A stretch of DNA of 64,000 bases from Lentzea jiangxiensis (GCF_900104175.1 NZ_FNIX01000020.1:62001-126000), one strand, 5' to 3'. Counted from the first letter of the stretch, positions 44,339 through 53,633 are shown. The notes: generated from the letters alone by a model not told the origin. Translations and numbers: made by a program.

Positions 44339-45271
44339 ATGGCGCAAAAGTTCAGACGGGCGGTTAACGTCCACCATGTGGATTCCGGCCTGGTTTGGTC
44401 GATCAGAAGGCATCTCGTCCTCGTTGTGCTGATCGGCCTAACGGTTTTCGCCCTCGCGGCGGCACTGCTGTGGACGGCACTGGGATTTCCCACCGCGCCG
44501 ACGAGTCGTCTCGACATCATCAAGGTCGCGCTGACCGTCGTCGCGGGCATCGGCGGTGTCGTCGCCTTGGTCGTGGCCTACCGCAAGCAACGCATCAGCG
44601 AGTCCGCCGAGACGCGCGAACGCGTGAAGCTGCTCAACGAACGCTTCGGCGCCGCCTGCAACCAGATCGGCAACGAGTCGCCCGCCGTGCGGCTGGCCGG
44701 TGTCTACGCGCTCGCCTCGCTCGCCGACGAGTGGCCACAGCAGCGGCAGGTCTGCATCGACGTGCTCTGCGCCTACCTGCGCATCCCGTACGAGCCGGAG
44801 CTGGAGTCGCAGTGGTACCTCGACGCCGAGTCCGAGGTGCGCCTGGCGATCACCGGCGTGATCTCCCGCCACCTGCGCGACGGCGCGGCGGTCAGCTGGC
44901 AGGGCCACGACTTCGACCTCGTGCGGGCGGTGCTGCGGTCGGCGGACTTCGCGGGCGTCCGGATCCCGTCCGGGAAGTTCTTCCTGAGCCTGGCGCGGTT
45001 CCCCGCCGGCTGGATCTCGTTCGACGGGATGGTGGTCTGCGGCGGCGAGGTGTGGTTCGGCGGTGCCACGTTCGACGGCGCGCGCGTGACGTTCGACGGG
45101 GCCGAGTTCAGCTCCGGGCGGGTGCAGTTCGACGGCGCGGAGTTCAACGGCGGTGAGGTGTCGTTCCGCGGCGCCCGGTTCACCGGTGGCGAGGTCGATC
45201 TGTCGGAGGCGCGGATCCGGAAGATGCCGGTGTTCGACGACGGCGAGAAGCCGGGACTGCGGCTGCCGTGA
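44339..45271 (+). CDS. Membrane-anchored pentapeptide-repeat protein
   Basis: A 310-residue protein. Two N-terminal membrane helices (about 26-48 and 60-82) are followed by a helical domain (ESAETRERVKLLNERFG, AVRLAGVYALASLADEWP). A C-terminal run of pentapeptide repeats (about 195-300: SADFAGVRI, GATFDGARVTFDGAEFSSG) forms a right-handed quadrilateral helix. This architecture is common in actinobacteria; function is unknown. The start is uncertain: ATG 44339 lacks a Shine-Dalgarno and GTG 44378 is possible. It diverges from the flavoprotein gene with only about 30 bases between. Confidence 0.75.
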   Translation: MAQKFRRAVNVHHVDSGLVWSIRRHLVLVVLIGLTVFALAAALLWTALGFPTAPTSRLDIIKVALTVVAGIGGVVALVVAYRKQRISESAETRERVKLLNERFGAACNQIGNESPAVRLAGVYALASLADEWPQQRQVCIDVLCAYLRIPYEPELESQWYLDAESEVRLAITGVISRHLRDGAAVSWQGHDFDLVRAVLRSADFAGVRIPSGKFFLSLARFPAGWISFDGMVVCGGEVWFGGATFDGARVTFDGAEFSSGRVQFDGAEFNGGEVSFRGARFTGGEVDLSEARIRKMPVFDDGEKPGLRLP

Positions 45272-45302
45272 ATTGTCGGTGGCGGCTGCGAAGATCACCG
45301 GC

Positions 45303-45704
45303 ATGGGAACCTGGGACATCGGCCACTTCGACAACGACACCGCCGCGGACTTCTCGGCCAAGCTGCGCGAAGCCGCGGAGGCCGAACGGGAGAACATCAT
45401 CCGCACCGCACTGACCAGCACGATCGAGTCCGACGAGTTCCTCGACAGCGACGAGGCGTGCCAGGCGGTGGCCTCGGCCGCGCTGATCGCCGCACAGCTC
45501 CCGGGCGGCACGTCGGTCACCACCGCGTACGGTCCGGGCGTGCCGATGCCCGCCTTCTCGCCGGAGGTGCGCGCTCTGGCCGTGCAGGCGCTGGACCGCG
45601 TGCTGGCGCCGGAATCGGAGCTGCGCGAACTGTGGGACGAGGCCGGGTACGGTCCGAAGTGGCGGGAGGGCATCGACGAGCTCAAGGCCGTCCTTCTCAC
45701 CTGA
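45303..45704 (+). CDS. DUF4259 family protein
   Basis: A 133-residue protein opening with MGTWDIGHFDNDTAADF, the signature of DUF4259. This protein of unknown function is widespread in actinobacteria. It is helical throughout, with no membrane helix. It lies 31 bases after the pentapeptide-repeat gene, and its stop overlaps the next ATG (TGATG). Confidence 0.85.
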   Translation: MGTWDIGHFDNDTAADFSAKLREAAEAERENIIRTALTSTIESDEFLDSDEACQAVASAALIAAQLPGGTSVTTAYGPGVPMPAFSPEVRALAVQALDRVLAPESELRELWDEAGYGPKWREGIDELKAVLLT

Positions 45705-47569
45705 TGGACGTCGGAACAGCACGACCGTCCACAGTGTTGGATACGGCCGTGACGACTGTGAAGCGCCGTGCCCGTGTCCGTGCCCCCGAGCTCGTCGGCC
45801 GCGGCTGGCTGAACACCGGTGGCACCACGGTCAGCCTCAAGGACCTGCGCGGCAAGGTCGTGCTGCTCGACTTCTGGACGTTCTGCTGCATCAACTGCCT
45901 GCACGTCCTCGACGAGCTGCGGCCGCTGGAGAAGGAGTTCGAGGACATCCTCGTCACGATCGGCGTGCACTCGCCGAAGTTCGTGCACGAGGCCGACCCG
46001 GACGCCCTGGCGGCCGCCGTCGAGCGCTACGAGGTGCACCACCCGGTCCTCGACGACCCGGAGCTCACCACCTGGCAGAACTACGCCGTGAAGGCGTGGC
46101 CGACACTGGTCCTCGTCGACCCCGAGGGCTACGTCGTGCACGTCGCCGCAGGTGAGGGCCACGTCGAGGCGCTGAGGACCATCATCGGCGAGCTGGTCGC
46201 GGAGCACGACGCGAAGGGCACGCTGCACCGCGGTTCCGGTCCGTACCAGGCCCCGGAGCCGGCGAGCACCACGCTGCGCTTCCCGGCCAAGGCCGTCGTC
46301 ACCCCCAGCGGCACGATCCTGGTGAGCGACTCGGCCCACCACAGCATCGTCGAGCTCGAGGCGGACGGCGAGACCGTCGTCCGCCGCATCGGCACCGGCG
46401 AGCGCGGCAGGCAGGACGGCACGTCCCCGACCTTCTCCGAGCCCGCGGGCCTCGCGCTGGTGCCGAACACCCACGGCTACGACGTCGTCATCGCGGACAC
46501 GGTCAACCACCTCCTCCGCGGCCTGGACCTGACCACCGGCGAGGTCACGACAATCGCGGGCACCGGCGAGCAGTGGCGCGACGGCGAGACGGACGGCCCG
46601 GCGGACAAGATCGAGCTGACGAGCCCGTGGGACGTGGCGTGGTGGAACGGCGGCGTGGCCATCGCCATGGCCGGCAACCACACGCTGGGCTTCTTCGACC
46701 CGGCGGCGGGGACCGTCCGCCGCCTGGCCGGCACCACCGTCGAGGGCATCAACGACGGGCCCGCCGAAGGCGCCTTTTTCGCGCAGACGTCCGGGCTCGC
46801 GGCGGACGGCGACCGGCTGTGGATGGTCGACTCCGAGACGAGCGCGCTGCGCTACCTGGAGCACGGCGAGGTCCACACCGTCATCGGCAAGGGCCTGTTC
46901 GCGTTCGGGCACAAGGACGGCGACGCGGACGAGGCGCTGCTGCAGCACCCGTTGGGCGTCACGGTCCTGGACGACCACTCGGTGGTCATCAGCGACACCT
47001 ACAACAACGCGGTCCGCCGCTACGACCCCGCGGCCCGGACGCTGACGACCATCGCCACGGACGTCGCCGAGCCGTCCGACGCGCTGCTGGTCGACGGTGA
47101 GCTGGTCGTCGTCGCGAGCGCCGCCCACCGCCTGGAGCGGTTCGCGGCGTCCGCCACCAGGATCGACGGCGCCGCCCACGAGGTGAAGCGGCCGTCGACG
47201 GACATCGCGTCCGGGGCGTTCGAGCTCGCGGTCGTCTTCACCCCGCCGACCGGGACGAAGCTGGACGAGAGGTACGGCCCCTCAACGCGTTTGGAGATCA
47301 CGAGCTCTCCCCCGGAGCTCATCCTCGAGGGCGCGGGCGTCAGCACCGAACTGGTACGGGCGTTGCGGATCAACGATCAGGTCACGAACGGCGTTCTGCA
47401 CGTCGTAGCGCAGGCCGCCAGTTGCAGTGACGATCCTGCCGACGAACACCCGGTCTGCCGTCTGACCAGGCAGGACTGGGGGGTCCCCGTCCGAGTGGTT
47501 GCCGATGCACCTACCCGCCTACCGCTGCTGATGGGCGGCATGGACGAGGGGGCTGGGCAAGCCACGTAG
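45704..47569 (+). CDS. Thioredoxin-NHL-repeat protein (NHLRC2-like)
   Basis: A 621-residue protein. A thioredoxin-like domain (about 35-170) contains WTFCCINCLHVLDEL, where CINC stands at the redox site. NHL beta-propeller repeats (about 185-450: VVTPSGTILVSDSAHH, ISDTYNNAVRRYD) and a C-terminal beta domain follow. It resembles NHLRC2-type proteins. It has no signal peptide, so redox or scaffold activity would be cytoplasmic. ATG 45704 overlaps the DUF4259 stop; GTG 45749, just before RRARVRAPELVG, is an alternative. Confidence 0.87.
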   Translation: MDVGTARPSTVLDTAVTTVKRRARVRAPELVGRGWLNTGGTTVSLKDLRGKVVLLDFWTFCCINCLHVLDELRPLEKEFEDILVTIGVHSPKFVHEADPDALAAAVERYEVHHPVLDDPELTTWQNYAVKAWPTLVLVDPEGYVVHVAAGEGHVEALRTIIGELVAEHDAKGTLHRGSGPYQAPEPASTTLRFPAKAVVTPSGTILVSDSAHHSIVELEADGETVVRRIGTGERGRQDGTSPTFSEPAGLALVPNTHGYDVVIADTVNHLLRGLDLTTGEVTTIAGTGEQWRDGETDGPADKIELTSPWDVAWWNGGVAIAMAGNHTLGFFDPAAGTVRRLAGTTVEGINDGPAEGAFFAQTSGLAADGDRLWMVDSETSALRYLEHGEVHTVIGKGLFAFGHKDGDADEALLQHPLGVTVLDDHSVVISDTYNNAVRRYDPAARTLTTIATDVAEPSDALLVDGELVVVASAAHRLERFAASATRIDGAAHEVKRPSTDIASGAFELAVVFTPPTGTKLDERYGPSTRLEITSSPPELILEGAGVSTELVRALRINDQVTNGVLHVVAQAASCSDDPADEHPVCRLTRQDWGVPVRVVADAPTRLPLLMGGMDEGAGQAT

Positions 47570-47578
47570 ACTCTGCTG

Positions 47579-47899
47579 GTGCCTGATGTCAAGCTCGAGA
47601 TCCAGATGCTCTACGACCGTGTGATGGTCCGCATCTCGCCGGAGGACGGCGAGCGGCGTTCCAGCGGTGGCATCGTGATCCCCGCTACTGCCCAGATGGC
47701 GAAGCGGTTGGCGTGGGGTGAGGTGTTCGGAGTCGGTACCGGAGTGCGCCACGTGAAGGTCGGCGACCGGGTGATGTTCAACCCGGAGGACCAGTTCGAG
47801 GTCGAGGTGCAGGGCACCACGTACCTCGTGATCAGGGAACGCGATCTGCACGCGGTGGCGACCGAGCTGACCGAGCACGGTACTGGTCTGTACCTATGA
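47579..47899 (+). CDS. GroES-like co-chaperonin family protein
   Basis: A 106-residue protein of the Cpn10/GroES fold: MLYDRVMVRISPEDGERRSSGGIVIPATAQ with a mobile-loop region, then VKVGDRVMFNPEDQFEVEVQG. It is not next to a groEL gene and is more divergent than housekeeping GroES, so it is probably an extra paralogue. A TAGACT -10 box (47567-47572) lies 7 bases before the GTG, inside the end of the upstream gene, indicating a leaderless mRNA. Confidence 0.85.
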   Translation: MPDVKLEIQMLYDRVMVRISPEDGERRSSGGIVIPATAQMAKRLAWGEVFGVGTGVRHVKVGDRVMFNPEDQFEVEVQGTTYLVIRERDLHAVATELTEHGTGLYL

Positions 47900-47974
47900 G
47901 CCGCCGGTTCGTGATCTGCGCCTGATAGCTGCACACATATGCCACCTCAGGAGAGACAGGCAACGGGGAGAGCT

Positions 47975-49981
47975 GTGCCGTACGACGCTGACAAGACGAG
48001 AGCGATGCCTCCGGTGGGTCCAGGCGGCACGTCCTCCGAGCAGACGACCAGGTTGACCCCGGTCCAGGTGGACGCCTCGACCGAGGCCTGGCCGTCTGAG
48101 GAGCCCGACTCGAACGAGCCGACCGTCACCGCGGCCGTGCCCGGCGTCGGGTTCCCGGCGGGCGAGGCGGCCACGGAGTACATGAAGCCGGTGGGGCCGC
48201 CCGAGCCGCAGCCCCTGCCCCGGCCGGAGGACTCCGGCGTCCACGGGCCCGTGATGGTCGAGCCCGGCGCGGACGAGGCACAGCCGAAGAACACGAAGAA
48301 GAAGGCGCTGATCGTGGTCGCGGCCGCCATCGGCGTCCTGGGGTTGCTGTACGGCCTCGACATCCTCGTCTCGAGCGGCAACGTCCCGCGCGGCGTGACC
48401 GTGGCGGGCGTCGACGTCGGCGGCATGGCCCACGACGAGGCCGAGAAGAAGCTCCGCGACGAGATCGGTCCCCGCCTGAGCAAGCCCGTCGCGCTCAAGG
48501 CCGGCGACGTCACGGCGGAGCTCGACCCGAACGCGGCGGGCCTCGAGCTCGACTGGAACAGCACGATCGACCGTGCCGGCAGCCAGCCGCTCAGCCCGAT
48601 CACGCGCGTCACCTCGTTCTTCACGAGCCGTGAGGTCGGTGTCGCGACGAAGGCCGACGACGTGAAGGTCTCCGGCGCGCTGGAGGCCATGCGCCCCAAG
48701 CTCGACCACGAGCCCGTCGAGGGCACCATCAGGTTCGAGGGCGCCACCCCCGTCGCCGTCGAGCCGCACGCGGGTCAGAAGCTCAAGACCGAGGGTGCCG
48801 TCAGCGCCGTCGTCGCGAACTGGGCGTCCGGCGACCCGGTCGACGTCCCGATGGACTTCACCGAGGTCAAGACGACCAAGGAGGGCGTCGAGAAGGCGCT
48901 CAACGAGATCGTGAAGACCGCGGTCTCCGGTCCGGTCGTCATCAAGGGCGAGGGCAAGGACGCGACGCTCACCCCGGAGCAGATCGGCACCACCCTGTCG
49001 TTCGCCCCCGGTGAGGGCGGCGCGCTGAACGTGACGCCGAACAGGGACAAGCTCGCCGAGGTCACGACGCCGCAGCTCAAGGACACGGTCAAGGAGGGCA
49101 AGGACGCCCAGATCGTCTTCGAGGGCGGCAGGCCGACGGTCAAGCCCTCGGTGGACGGCCTCGACCTCGACTGGGACAAGAACCTCCAGCCGTACTTCGA
49201 CACGCTGAAGAAGACCGACGGCCGCGAGATCAAGTTCGAGTACAAGCACACGCCCGCGAAGGTCACCACCGAGCAGGCGAACAAGATGGGCATCAAGGAG
49301 GTCATCGGCGAGTTCCAGACCGGTGGCTTCACCCCTGCCTCGGGTGTGAACATCCGCGTCGTCGCCGAAAAGGTCAACGGCGCGATCGTGAAGCCCAAGG
49401 AGACGTTCAGCCTCAACAAGTACACGGGTCCGCGCGGCACCGCGCAGGGCTACGTCGAGTCGGGCATCATCGAGAACGGCATCCCCGGCCAGGCGGTCGG
49501 CGGCGGCATCTCGCAGTTCGCGACCACGCTCTACAACGCGTACTACTACGCGGGCATGAAGGACGCGGGCCACCGGGAGCACAGCTACTGGATCACGCGG
49601 TACCCGAAGGGCCGCGAGGCCACCGTGTTCATGGACGGCGCAGGCAACAGCGTGATCGACATCGCCTTCACGAACCCGGACGACACGGGCGTCGCGATCC
49701 AGACGATCTGGACGCCTTCGTCGATCAAGATCGTGCTGTGGGGCACCAAGAACTACGACGTCACCGGCTCCACCAGCGGTGATTTCGCCCCCACGCAGCC
49801 GCAGGAGAAGAAGGTCAACAAGGCCGGTTGCACGCCGAGCAACGGCTCACCCGGCTTCTCCGTGACGGACACGCGCACGATAACGGACCGCCGCAACGGC
49901 CAGTCCCGCACCGAGTCGCGCACGGTGAAGTACGACCCGCAGTTCAAGATCATCTGCGAGCCGCCGCCGCCTGGCAGCTGA
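47975..49981 (+). CDS. VanW-family cell-envelope protein
   Basis: A 668-residue protein. The disordered Pro/Glu-rich cytoplasmic N-terminus is about 100 residues, then comes one membrane helix (ALIVVAAAIGVLGLLYGLDI). An extracellular region carries peptidoglycan-binding-4-type domains (about 130-380), and the VanW domain follows (about 420-560: KPKETFSLNKYTG, VGGGISQFATTLYNAYYYAG). Family function is unclear but linked to cell-wall/YkuD-type proteins. GTG 47975 after GGGGAGA is preferred; ATG 47939 would add 12 residues. A strong terminator follows and overlaps the next gene's start. Confidence 0.88.
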   Translation: MPYDADKTRAMPPVGPGGTSSEQTTRLTPVQVDASTEAWPSEEPDSNEPTVTAAVPGVGFPAGEAATEYMKPVGPPEPQPLPRPEDSGVHGPVMVEPGADEAQPKNTKKKALIVVAAAIGVLGLLYGLDILVSSGNVPRGVTVAGVDVGGMAHDEAEKKLRDEIGPRLSKPVALKAGDVTAELDPNAAGLELDWNSTIDRAGSQPLSPITRVTSFFTSREVGVATKADDVKVSGALEAMRPKLDHEPVEGTIRFEGATPVAVEPHAGQKLKTEGAVSAVVANWASGDPVDVPMDFTEVKTTKEGVEKALNEIVKTAVSGPVVIKGEGKDATLTPEQIGTTLSFAPGEGGALNVTPNRDKLAEVTTPQLKDTVKEGKDAQIVFEGGRPTVKPSVDGLDLDWDKNLQPYFDTLKKTDGREIKFEYKHTPAKVTTEQANKMGIKEVIGEFQTGGFTPASGVNIRVVAEKVNGAIVKPKETFSLNKYTGPRGTAQGYVESGIIENGIPGQAVGGGISQFATTLYNAYYYAGMKDAGHREHSYWITRYPKGREATVFMDGAGNSVIDIAFTNPDDTGVAIQTIWTPSSIKIVLWGTKNYDVTGSTSGDFAPTQPQEKKVNKAGCTPSNGSPGFSVTDTRTITDRRNGQSRTESRTVKYDPQFKIICEPPPPGS

Positions 49982-49998
49982 CAAGACGCTGGTTCACG

Positions 49999-50038
49999 GT
50001 GGCCACGCGCGGGTATTCACCCGTTCGTGGCCACTTTT
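49999..50038 (+). terminator. Terminator overlapping the start of the DUF1206 gene
   Basis: GTGGCCACG (49999-50007) pairs with CGTGGCCAC (50026-50034), an inner CGGGT/ACCCG stem stacks on it, and TTTT follows. It ends the vanW transcript. Its 3' arm and T-run are the first codons (GTG GCC ACT TTT) of the next gene. Confidence 0.8.
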
Positions 50039-50821
50039 GCGCAAGAGGCGCGAAGACATCCCGTCGTCCAGACGCTGGGGCGCGCGGGGATGGTGTTGTA
50101 CGGGGTTGTGCACGTCCTTGTGGCGTGGCTCGCGATCCAGGTCGCGTTCGGTGCTTCCGAACAGGCCGACTCGAAAGGCGCGTTGAGCGACATCGCCCAG
50201 GCCGGTTCGTGGCTGCTGTGGACCCTGGCGATCGGGCTGGTGTGCTTCGCGCTGTGGCAGCTGCTCCTGGCGTTCGTCGGGTACACCTACATCGACAAGA
50301 AGCGCAAGCGGATCTCCAAGCGCATCGGCTCCGCGGCCCGTGCCGTCACGGCGACCGGTATCGCCTTCGGTGCGTTCAAGTACGCGACTGGGTCCGGTGG
50401 CTCCGGCAACCAGAACCAGCAGCAGCAGCAGGAGCTCACCGCGCAGGTGCTCTCGTGGCCCGGTGGCCAGTTCATCGTCGGCGCCATCGCCATCGGCATC
50501 CTCTCCATCGCCGGTGTGATCATCTACAAGGGCGTCAAGAAGTCCTTCGAGAAGGACCTCGACATGAGCCGCGCGCCGTCGTGGATCGAGCCGGTGGGCA
50601 GGATCGGCTGGATCGGCAAGGGCACGGCCTATGCGGTGATCGGTGTCCTCGTCGGACTCGCCGCCGTCAACGCGGACCCGCAGCAGTCCGGTGGCATGGA
50701 CAAGGCGCTGAAGACGCTGGCGGCACAGCCCTACGGCATGTTCCTGCTGACCGCGGTCGCCATCGGCATCGCCGCGTTCGGCGTCTACTGCTTCGCCGCT
50801 GCCCGCGCTCTCAAGGAGTGA
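50027..50821 (+). CDS. DUF1206 membrane protein
   Basis: A 264-residue integral membrane protein. Three repeats of a two-helix unit each begin with G-R-x-G/A (LGRAGMVLYGVVH, IGSAARAVTATGIAFG, VGRIGWIGKGTAYAVIG), the DUF1206 pattern. A Gln-rich loop lies before the third helix. Function unknown. The GTG start lies within the 3' arm of the upstream terminator. A TATTCA element 8 bases upstream, in the hairpin loop, could drive a leaderless transcript. Confidence 0.88.
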   Translation: MATFAQEARRHPVVQTLGRAGMVLYGVVHVLVAWLAIQVAFGASEQADSKGALSDIAQAGSWLLWTLAIGLVCFALWQLLLAFVGYTYIDKKRKRISKRIGSAARAVTATGIAFGAFKYATGSGGSGNQNQQQQQELTAQVLSWPGGQFIVGAIAIGILSIAGVIIYKGVKKSFEKDLDMSRAPSWIEPVGRIGWIGKGTAYAVIGVLVGLAAVNADPQQSGGMDKALKTLAAQPYGMFLLTAVAIGIAAFGVYCFAAARALKE

Positions 50822-51257
50822 CGTCGGTGGCCGCGCGCCTGTGCTGGTGCCGGGCCGCGGCCTCCTGCGCCTCCACGGTCATCAACGACAGGACCTGACC
50901 CGGCGCCACGTAGAAGACGTTGGGACTGCCGGCGTCCGGCCCCCAGCCAGGGCTCCCGCGCAGCAGCAGGAGGTCGCCGGGGTCCAGGTCGGTCCCCTCG
51001 AACCACGTTTCCTGCTCGATCCCGGTCCGCTCCCACGCGATCACGGCCTTCGTGCCGTGCTCCGCTCCCTGGTGGACCTGCGCCACCCTGGCCAACTCGG
51101 CCCCGGGCGACGCTTCGCGCAGCTCGTCCATGTGCTGCCGGTACCCGGACCACAGCGCGTCCTGGCGCCGCTGCCGGTTCTTCACGCGGCGCAGGACGAG
51201 CGTCGCGAGCACCGCGACACCGGCGATCGCGCACACCATCAGCAGGTACAGGGCCAC
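50811..51257 (-). CDS. Membrane-anchored hypothetical protein
   Basis: A 148-residue protein. One N-terminal helix (ALYLLMVCAIAGVAVLATLVL) is followed by a basic segment and a soluble domain (AVIAWERTGIEQETWFEGTDLDPGDLLLLRG). GTG 51257 is the start because a strong promoter places the transcription start exactly there; a longer upstream frame is disregarded. Its 3' end overlaps the convergent DUF1206 gene by 11 bases. No family is recognised. Confidence 0.6.
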   Translation of the reverse strand: MALYLLMVCAIAGVAVLATLVLRRVKNRQRRQDALWSGYRQHMDELREASPGAELARVAQVHQGAEHGTKAVIAWERTGIEQETWFEGTDLDPGDLLLLRGSPGWGPDAGSPNVFYVAPGQVLSLMTVEAQEAAARHQHRRAATDVTP

Positions 51258-51263
51258 CGGGCA

Positions 51264-51292
51264 ATTTTTGATTCCGAACGAGGCCCTGTCAA
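51264..51292 (-). promoter_or_regulatory. Strong leaderless promoter
   Basis: On the minus strand, TTGACA (51292-51287), a 17-bp spacer and AAAAAT (51269-51264) lie 7 bases before the GTG of the membrane-anchored hypothetical protein. Confidence 0.75.
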
Positions 51293-51390
51293 CTGACAAC
51301 GAAGTCAAGCTGCACCCGGTGAGGTCTTCGCGCTGGTGCTGTTCGACCTCGGTGCCGCGGTCGGTCCGCTGTTCTTCCGGCGCAATGGAA

Positions 51391-51430
51391 ACGGGCCCGC
51401 GCACCTCGGGCAGGAGGTACGCGGGCCCGT
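51391..51430 (-). terminator. Terminator of fadE5
   Basis: An 11-bp perfect stem ACGGGCCCGCG/CGCGGGCCCGT with an 18-base loop, followed on the minus strand by TTTCC, 15 bases after the fadE5 stop. Confidence 0.75.
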
Positions 51431-51444
51431 CGTCGGTGAGGGGC

Positions 51445-53280
51445 TCAGAAAGCGCTCTCGTCGATGTCCATCAGCGCGTTGTCCGTGGACTCCGCGATCT
51501 TGCGGCGCGAGGTGAGCTCCGGCAGCACGTTCTTCGCGAAGAACGACGCCACCGCGATCTTGCCCTCGTAGAACGCCTTGTCCTTGGCGGACGGCGTGCC
51601 GCCGAGCTTCTCCAGCGCGACCTCGGCCTGGCGCAGCAGCAGCCAGCCGACGAGGACGTCACCCGCGGTCATCAGCAGGCGGACCGAGTTCTGGCCGACC
51701 TTGTAGAGGTTGCGGACGTCCTCCTGCGACGTGGTCAGGAAGCCGACCAGGGCGCCGAGCATGCCCTGCAGGTCTTCCAGGCCCTGCTTCAGGAGAGCGC
51801 GCTCCTCCTTCAGACGGCCGTTGCCGCCCTCGTTGTCGAGGAACTTCTGGATCTCGCCGTTGATGAACGCGAGCGCCTGGCCCTTGTCGCGGATGATCTT
51901 GCGGAAGAAGAAGTCCAGCGACTGGATGGCCGTGGTGCCCTCGTACAGCGAGTCGATCTTCGCGTCGCGGATGTACTGCTCGATCGGGTACTCCTGCAGG
52001 AAGCCCGAGCCGCCCAGCGTCTGCAGCGACTGCGCGAGCTGCTCGTACGCGCGCTCCGAGCCGACACCCTTGACGATCGGCAGCAGCAGGTCGTTGACCT
52101 TGGCCGCCAGCTCCGCGTCATCGCCGCCGAGCATCACCTTGTCCTGCAGGGTCGCGGTGTAGAGGTACACGGCGCGCAGGCCCTCGGCGTACGCCTTCTG
52201 CAGCATCAGGCTGCGGCGGACGTCGGGGTGGTTGGTGATGGTGACGCGCGGGGCGGTCTTGTCCGTCATGCGCGTGAGGTCGGCGCTCTGCACGCGCTCC
52301 TTGGCGTACGACAGCGCGTTCAGGTAGCCGGTCGACAGCGTCGCGATGGCCTTGGTGCCGACCATCATGCGGGCGTACTCGATGACGTCGAACATCTGCG
52401 CGATGCCGTCGTGCACCTCGCCGAGCAGCCAGCCCTTGGCAGGCACGCCGTGCTGGCCGAAGGTCAGCTCGCACGTGGTGGACGCCTTGAGGCCCATCTT
52501 GTGCTCGACGTTGGTGACGAAGGCGCCGTTGCGCTCGCCCAGCTCACCGGTCTGCGGGTCGAAGTGGAACTTCGGCACCAGGAACAGCGACAGGCCCTTG
52601 GTGCCGGGCTTCGCCTCGATCCCCTCGCCCTCGGGACGAGCGAGCACCATGTGCATGATGTTCTCGGTCAGGTCCTGGTCCGCGGACGTGATGAAGCGCT
52701 TCACGCCCTCGATGTGCCAGCTGCCGTCGTCCTGCTTGAAGGCCTTGGTGCGGCCGGCGCCGACGTCGGAGCCGGCGTCCGGCTCGGTCAGCACCATCGT
52801 GGCGCCCCAGCCGCGGTCGATCATCAGCTGGGCCCACTGCTTGTCGCGCTCAGTGCCGTTGTTGTAGACGACCGTCGCGAAGCTCGGACCCGCCAGGTAC
52901 ATGTAGACGGCCGGGTTCGCCCCGAGCAGCAGCTCGGACGCGGCCCACGTGACCGACGGCGGGGTGCCGAAGCCGCCCAGCTCGTTCGGCAGGAACAGGC
53001 GGTACCACTCGCCGTCCCACACCGCCTGGTACGACTTCTTCAGCGACTCCGGCAGGGTGGCCGAGTGCGTCGCCGGGTCGAACACCGGCGGGTTGCGATC
53101 GGCGTCGACGAAGGAGTCCCCGAGGACACCCTCCGCGAGGTTCTTCACCTCGGCCAGCACGCTGCGCGCCGTGTCCTCGTCGGACTGCTCGAACGGCCCC
53201 GTGCCGAGGTGGTCCTGCACGTTGAAGACCTCGAACAGGTTGAACTCGAGATCCCGGACGTTGCTCTTGTAGTGGCCCAT
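51445..53280 (-). CDS. fadE5: Acyl-CoA dehydrogenase, FadE5 type
   Basis: A 611-residue acyl-CoA dehydrogenase with the extra C-terminal helical domain of the FadE5 group. The N-terminus [19 protein letters not shown] and segments [32 protein letters not shown] and [20 protein letters not shown] match M. tuberculosis FadE5 (Rv0244c), also 611 residues. That enzyme has broad acyl-CoA chain-length tolerance. In mycobacteria the gene adjoins fadA2; here it lies 16 kb away but retains TACT-N4-GTA dyads in its promoter. ATG with AGGAG upstream. Monocistronic. Confidence 0.95.
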   Translation of the reverse strand: MGHYKSNVRDLEFNLFEVFNVQDHLGTGPFEQSDEDTARSVLAEVKNLAEGVLGDSFVDADRNPPVFDPATHSATLPESLKKSYQAVWDGEWYRLFLPNELGGFGTPPSVTWAASELLLGANPAVYMYLAGPSFATVVYNNGTERDKQWAQLMIDRGWGATMVLTEPDAGSDVGAGRTKAFKQDDGSWHIEGVKRFITSADQDLTENIMHMVLARPEGEGIEAKPGTKGLSLFLVPKFHFDPQTGELGERNGAFVTNVEHKMGLKASTTCELTFGQHGVPAKGWLLGEVHDGIAQMFDVIEYARMMVGTKAIATLSTGYLNALSYAKERVQSADLTRMTDKTAPRVTITNHPDVRRSLMLQKAYAEGLRAVYLYTATLQDKVMLGGDDAELAAKVNDLLLPIVKGVGSERAYEQLAQSLQTLGGSGFLQEYPIEQYIRDAKIDSLYEGTTAIQSLDFFFRKIIRDKGQALAFINGEIQKFLDNEGGNGRLKEERALLKQGLEDLQGMLGALVGFLTTSQEDVRNLYKVGQNSVRLLMTAGDVLVGWLLLRQAEVALEKLGGTPSAKDKAFYEGKIAVASFFAKNVLPELTSRRKIAESTDNALMDIDESAF

Positions 53281-53318
53281 CTCGTCAGCTCACTCCTCAG
53301 GGTCGCGGCAGGGTCGCC

Positions 53319-53354
53319 TACTGACCGGTAACAACAGAGTATTACTCGACAGTA
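53319..53354. promoter_or_regulatory. Looser TetR-type operators upstream of fadE5
   Basis: TACTGACCGGTA (53319-53330) and TACTCGACAGTA (53343-53354, arms TTACT/AGTAA) resemble the paired dyads at 33025 and 35738, but start 24 bp apart instead of 16. They lie 39-74 bases upstream of the fadE5 start, over its likely promoter. Confidence 0.6.
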
Positions 53355-53546
53355 ACCTCGGCAAGGCCGACCAGCCGGTGGTGGCGAAAGAGACACTCCT
53401 CCGCACGCCCTGAACCGGACATGAGCGAGCGGGGAGGCCGCTCGCGCGAACGCGGCGGCCGATCAAGAAGTGCAACCGGCAGGTGTCCAGCCGGCAGCCG
53501 GATCGGGTCGCGCCTGGCCTCATTCTGTTCATGTGGATGAACAAGG

Positions 53547-53633
53547 ATCACGAATGTGATTCAAGACCGCCCAAGGTCTTCCGTCCTACCGCAACAGTCT
53601 CGTAAGACCTACGTCACATATCCCGTGCGGGAT
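53547..53633 (+). promoter_or_regulatory. Operator-like dyads upstream of the SSS symporter
   Basis: The 423-base gap 53281-53703 holds, besides the fadE5 sites, ATCAC-gaat-GTGAT (53547-53560) and ATCCCG-tg-CGGGAT (53620-53633), the latter flanked by CACAT/GTG. These may be operators of the symporter gene. No confident -35/-10 pair was found. Confidence 0.4.

Noticed and set aside
44438-47179. 913-codon minus-strand frame opposite the DUF4259 and NHL genes
   Set aside because: Antisense shadow; the plus-strand genes have recognisable domains and overlapping start/stop codons.
47939-47974. ATG 47939 as the VanW protein start
   Set aside because: GTG 47975 follows a GGGGAGA Shine-Dalgarno; the 12 extra residues show no conserved feature. 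Not fully excluded.
50920-53331. 803-codon plus-strand frame opposite fadE5
   Set aside because: Antisense shadow of an acyl-CoA dehydrogenase closely matching a known family.
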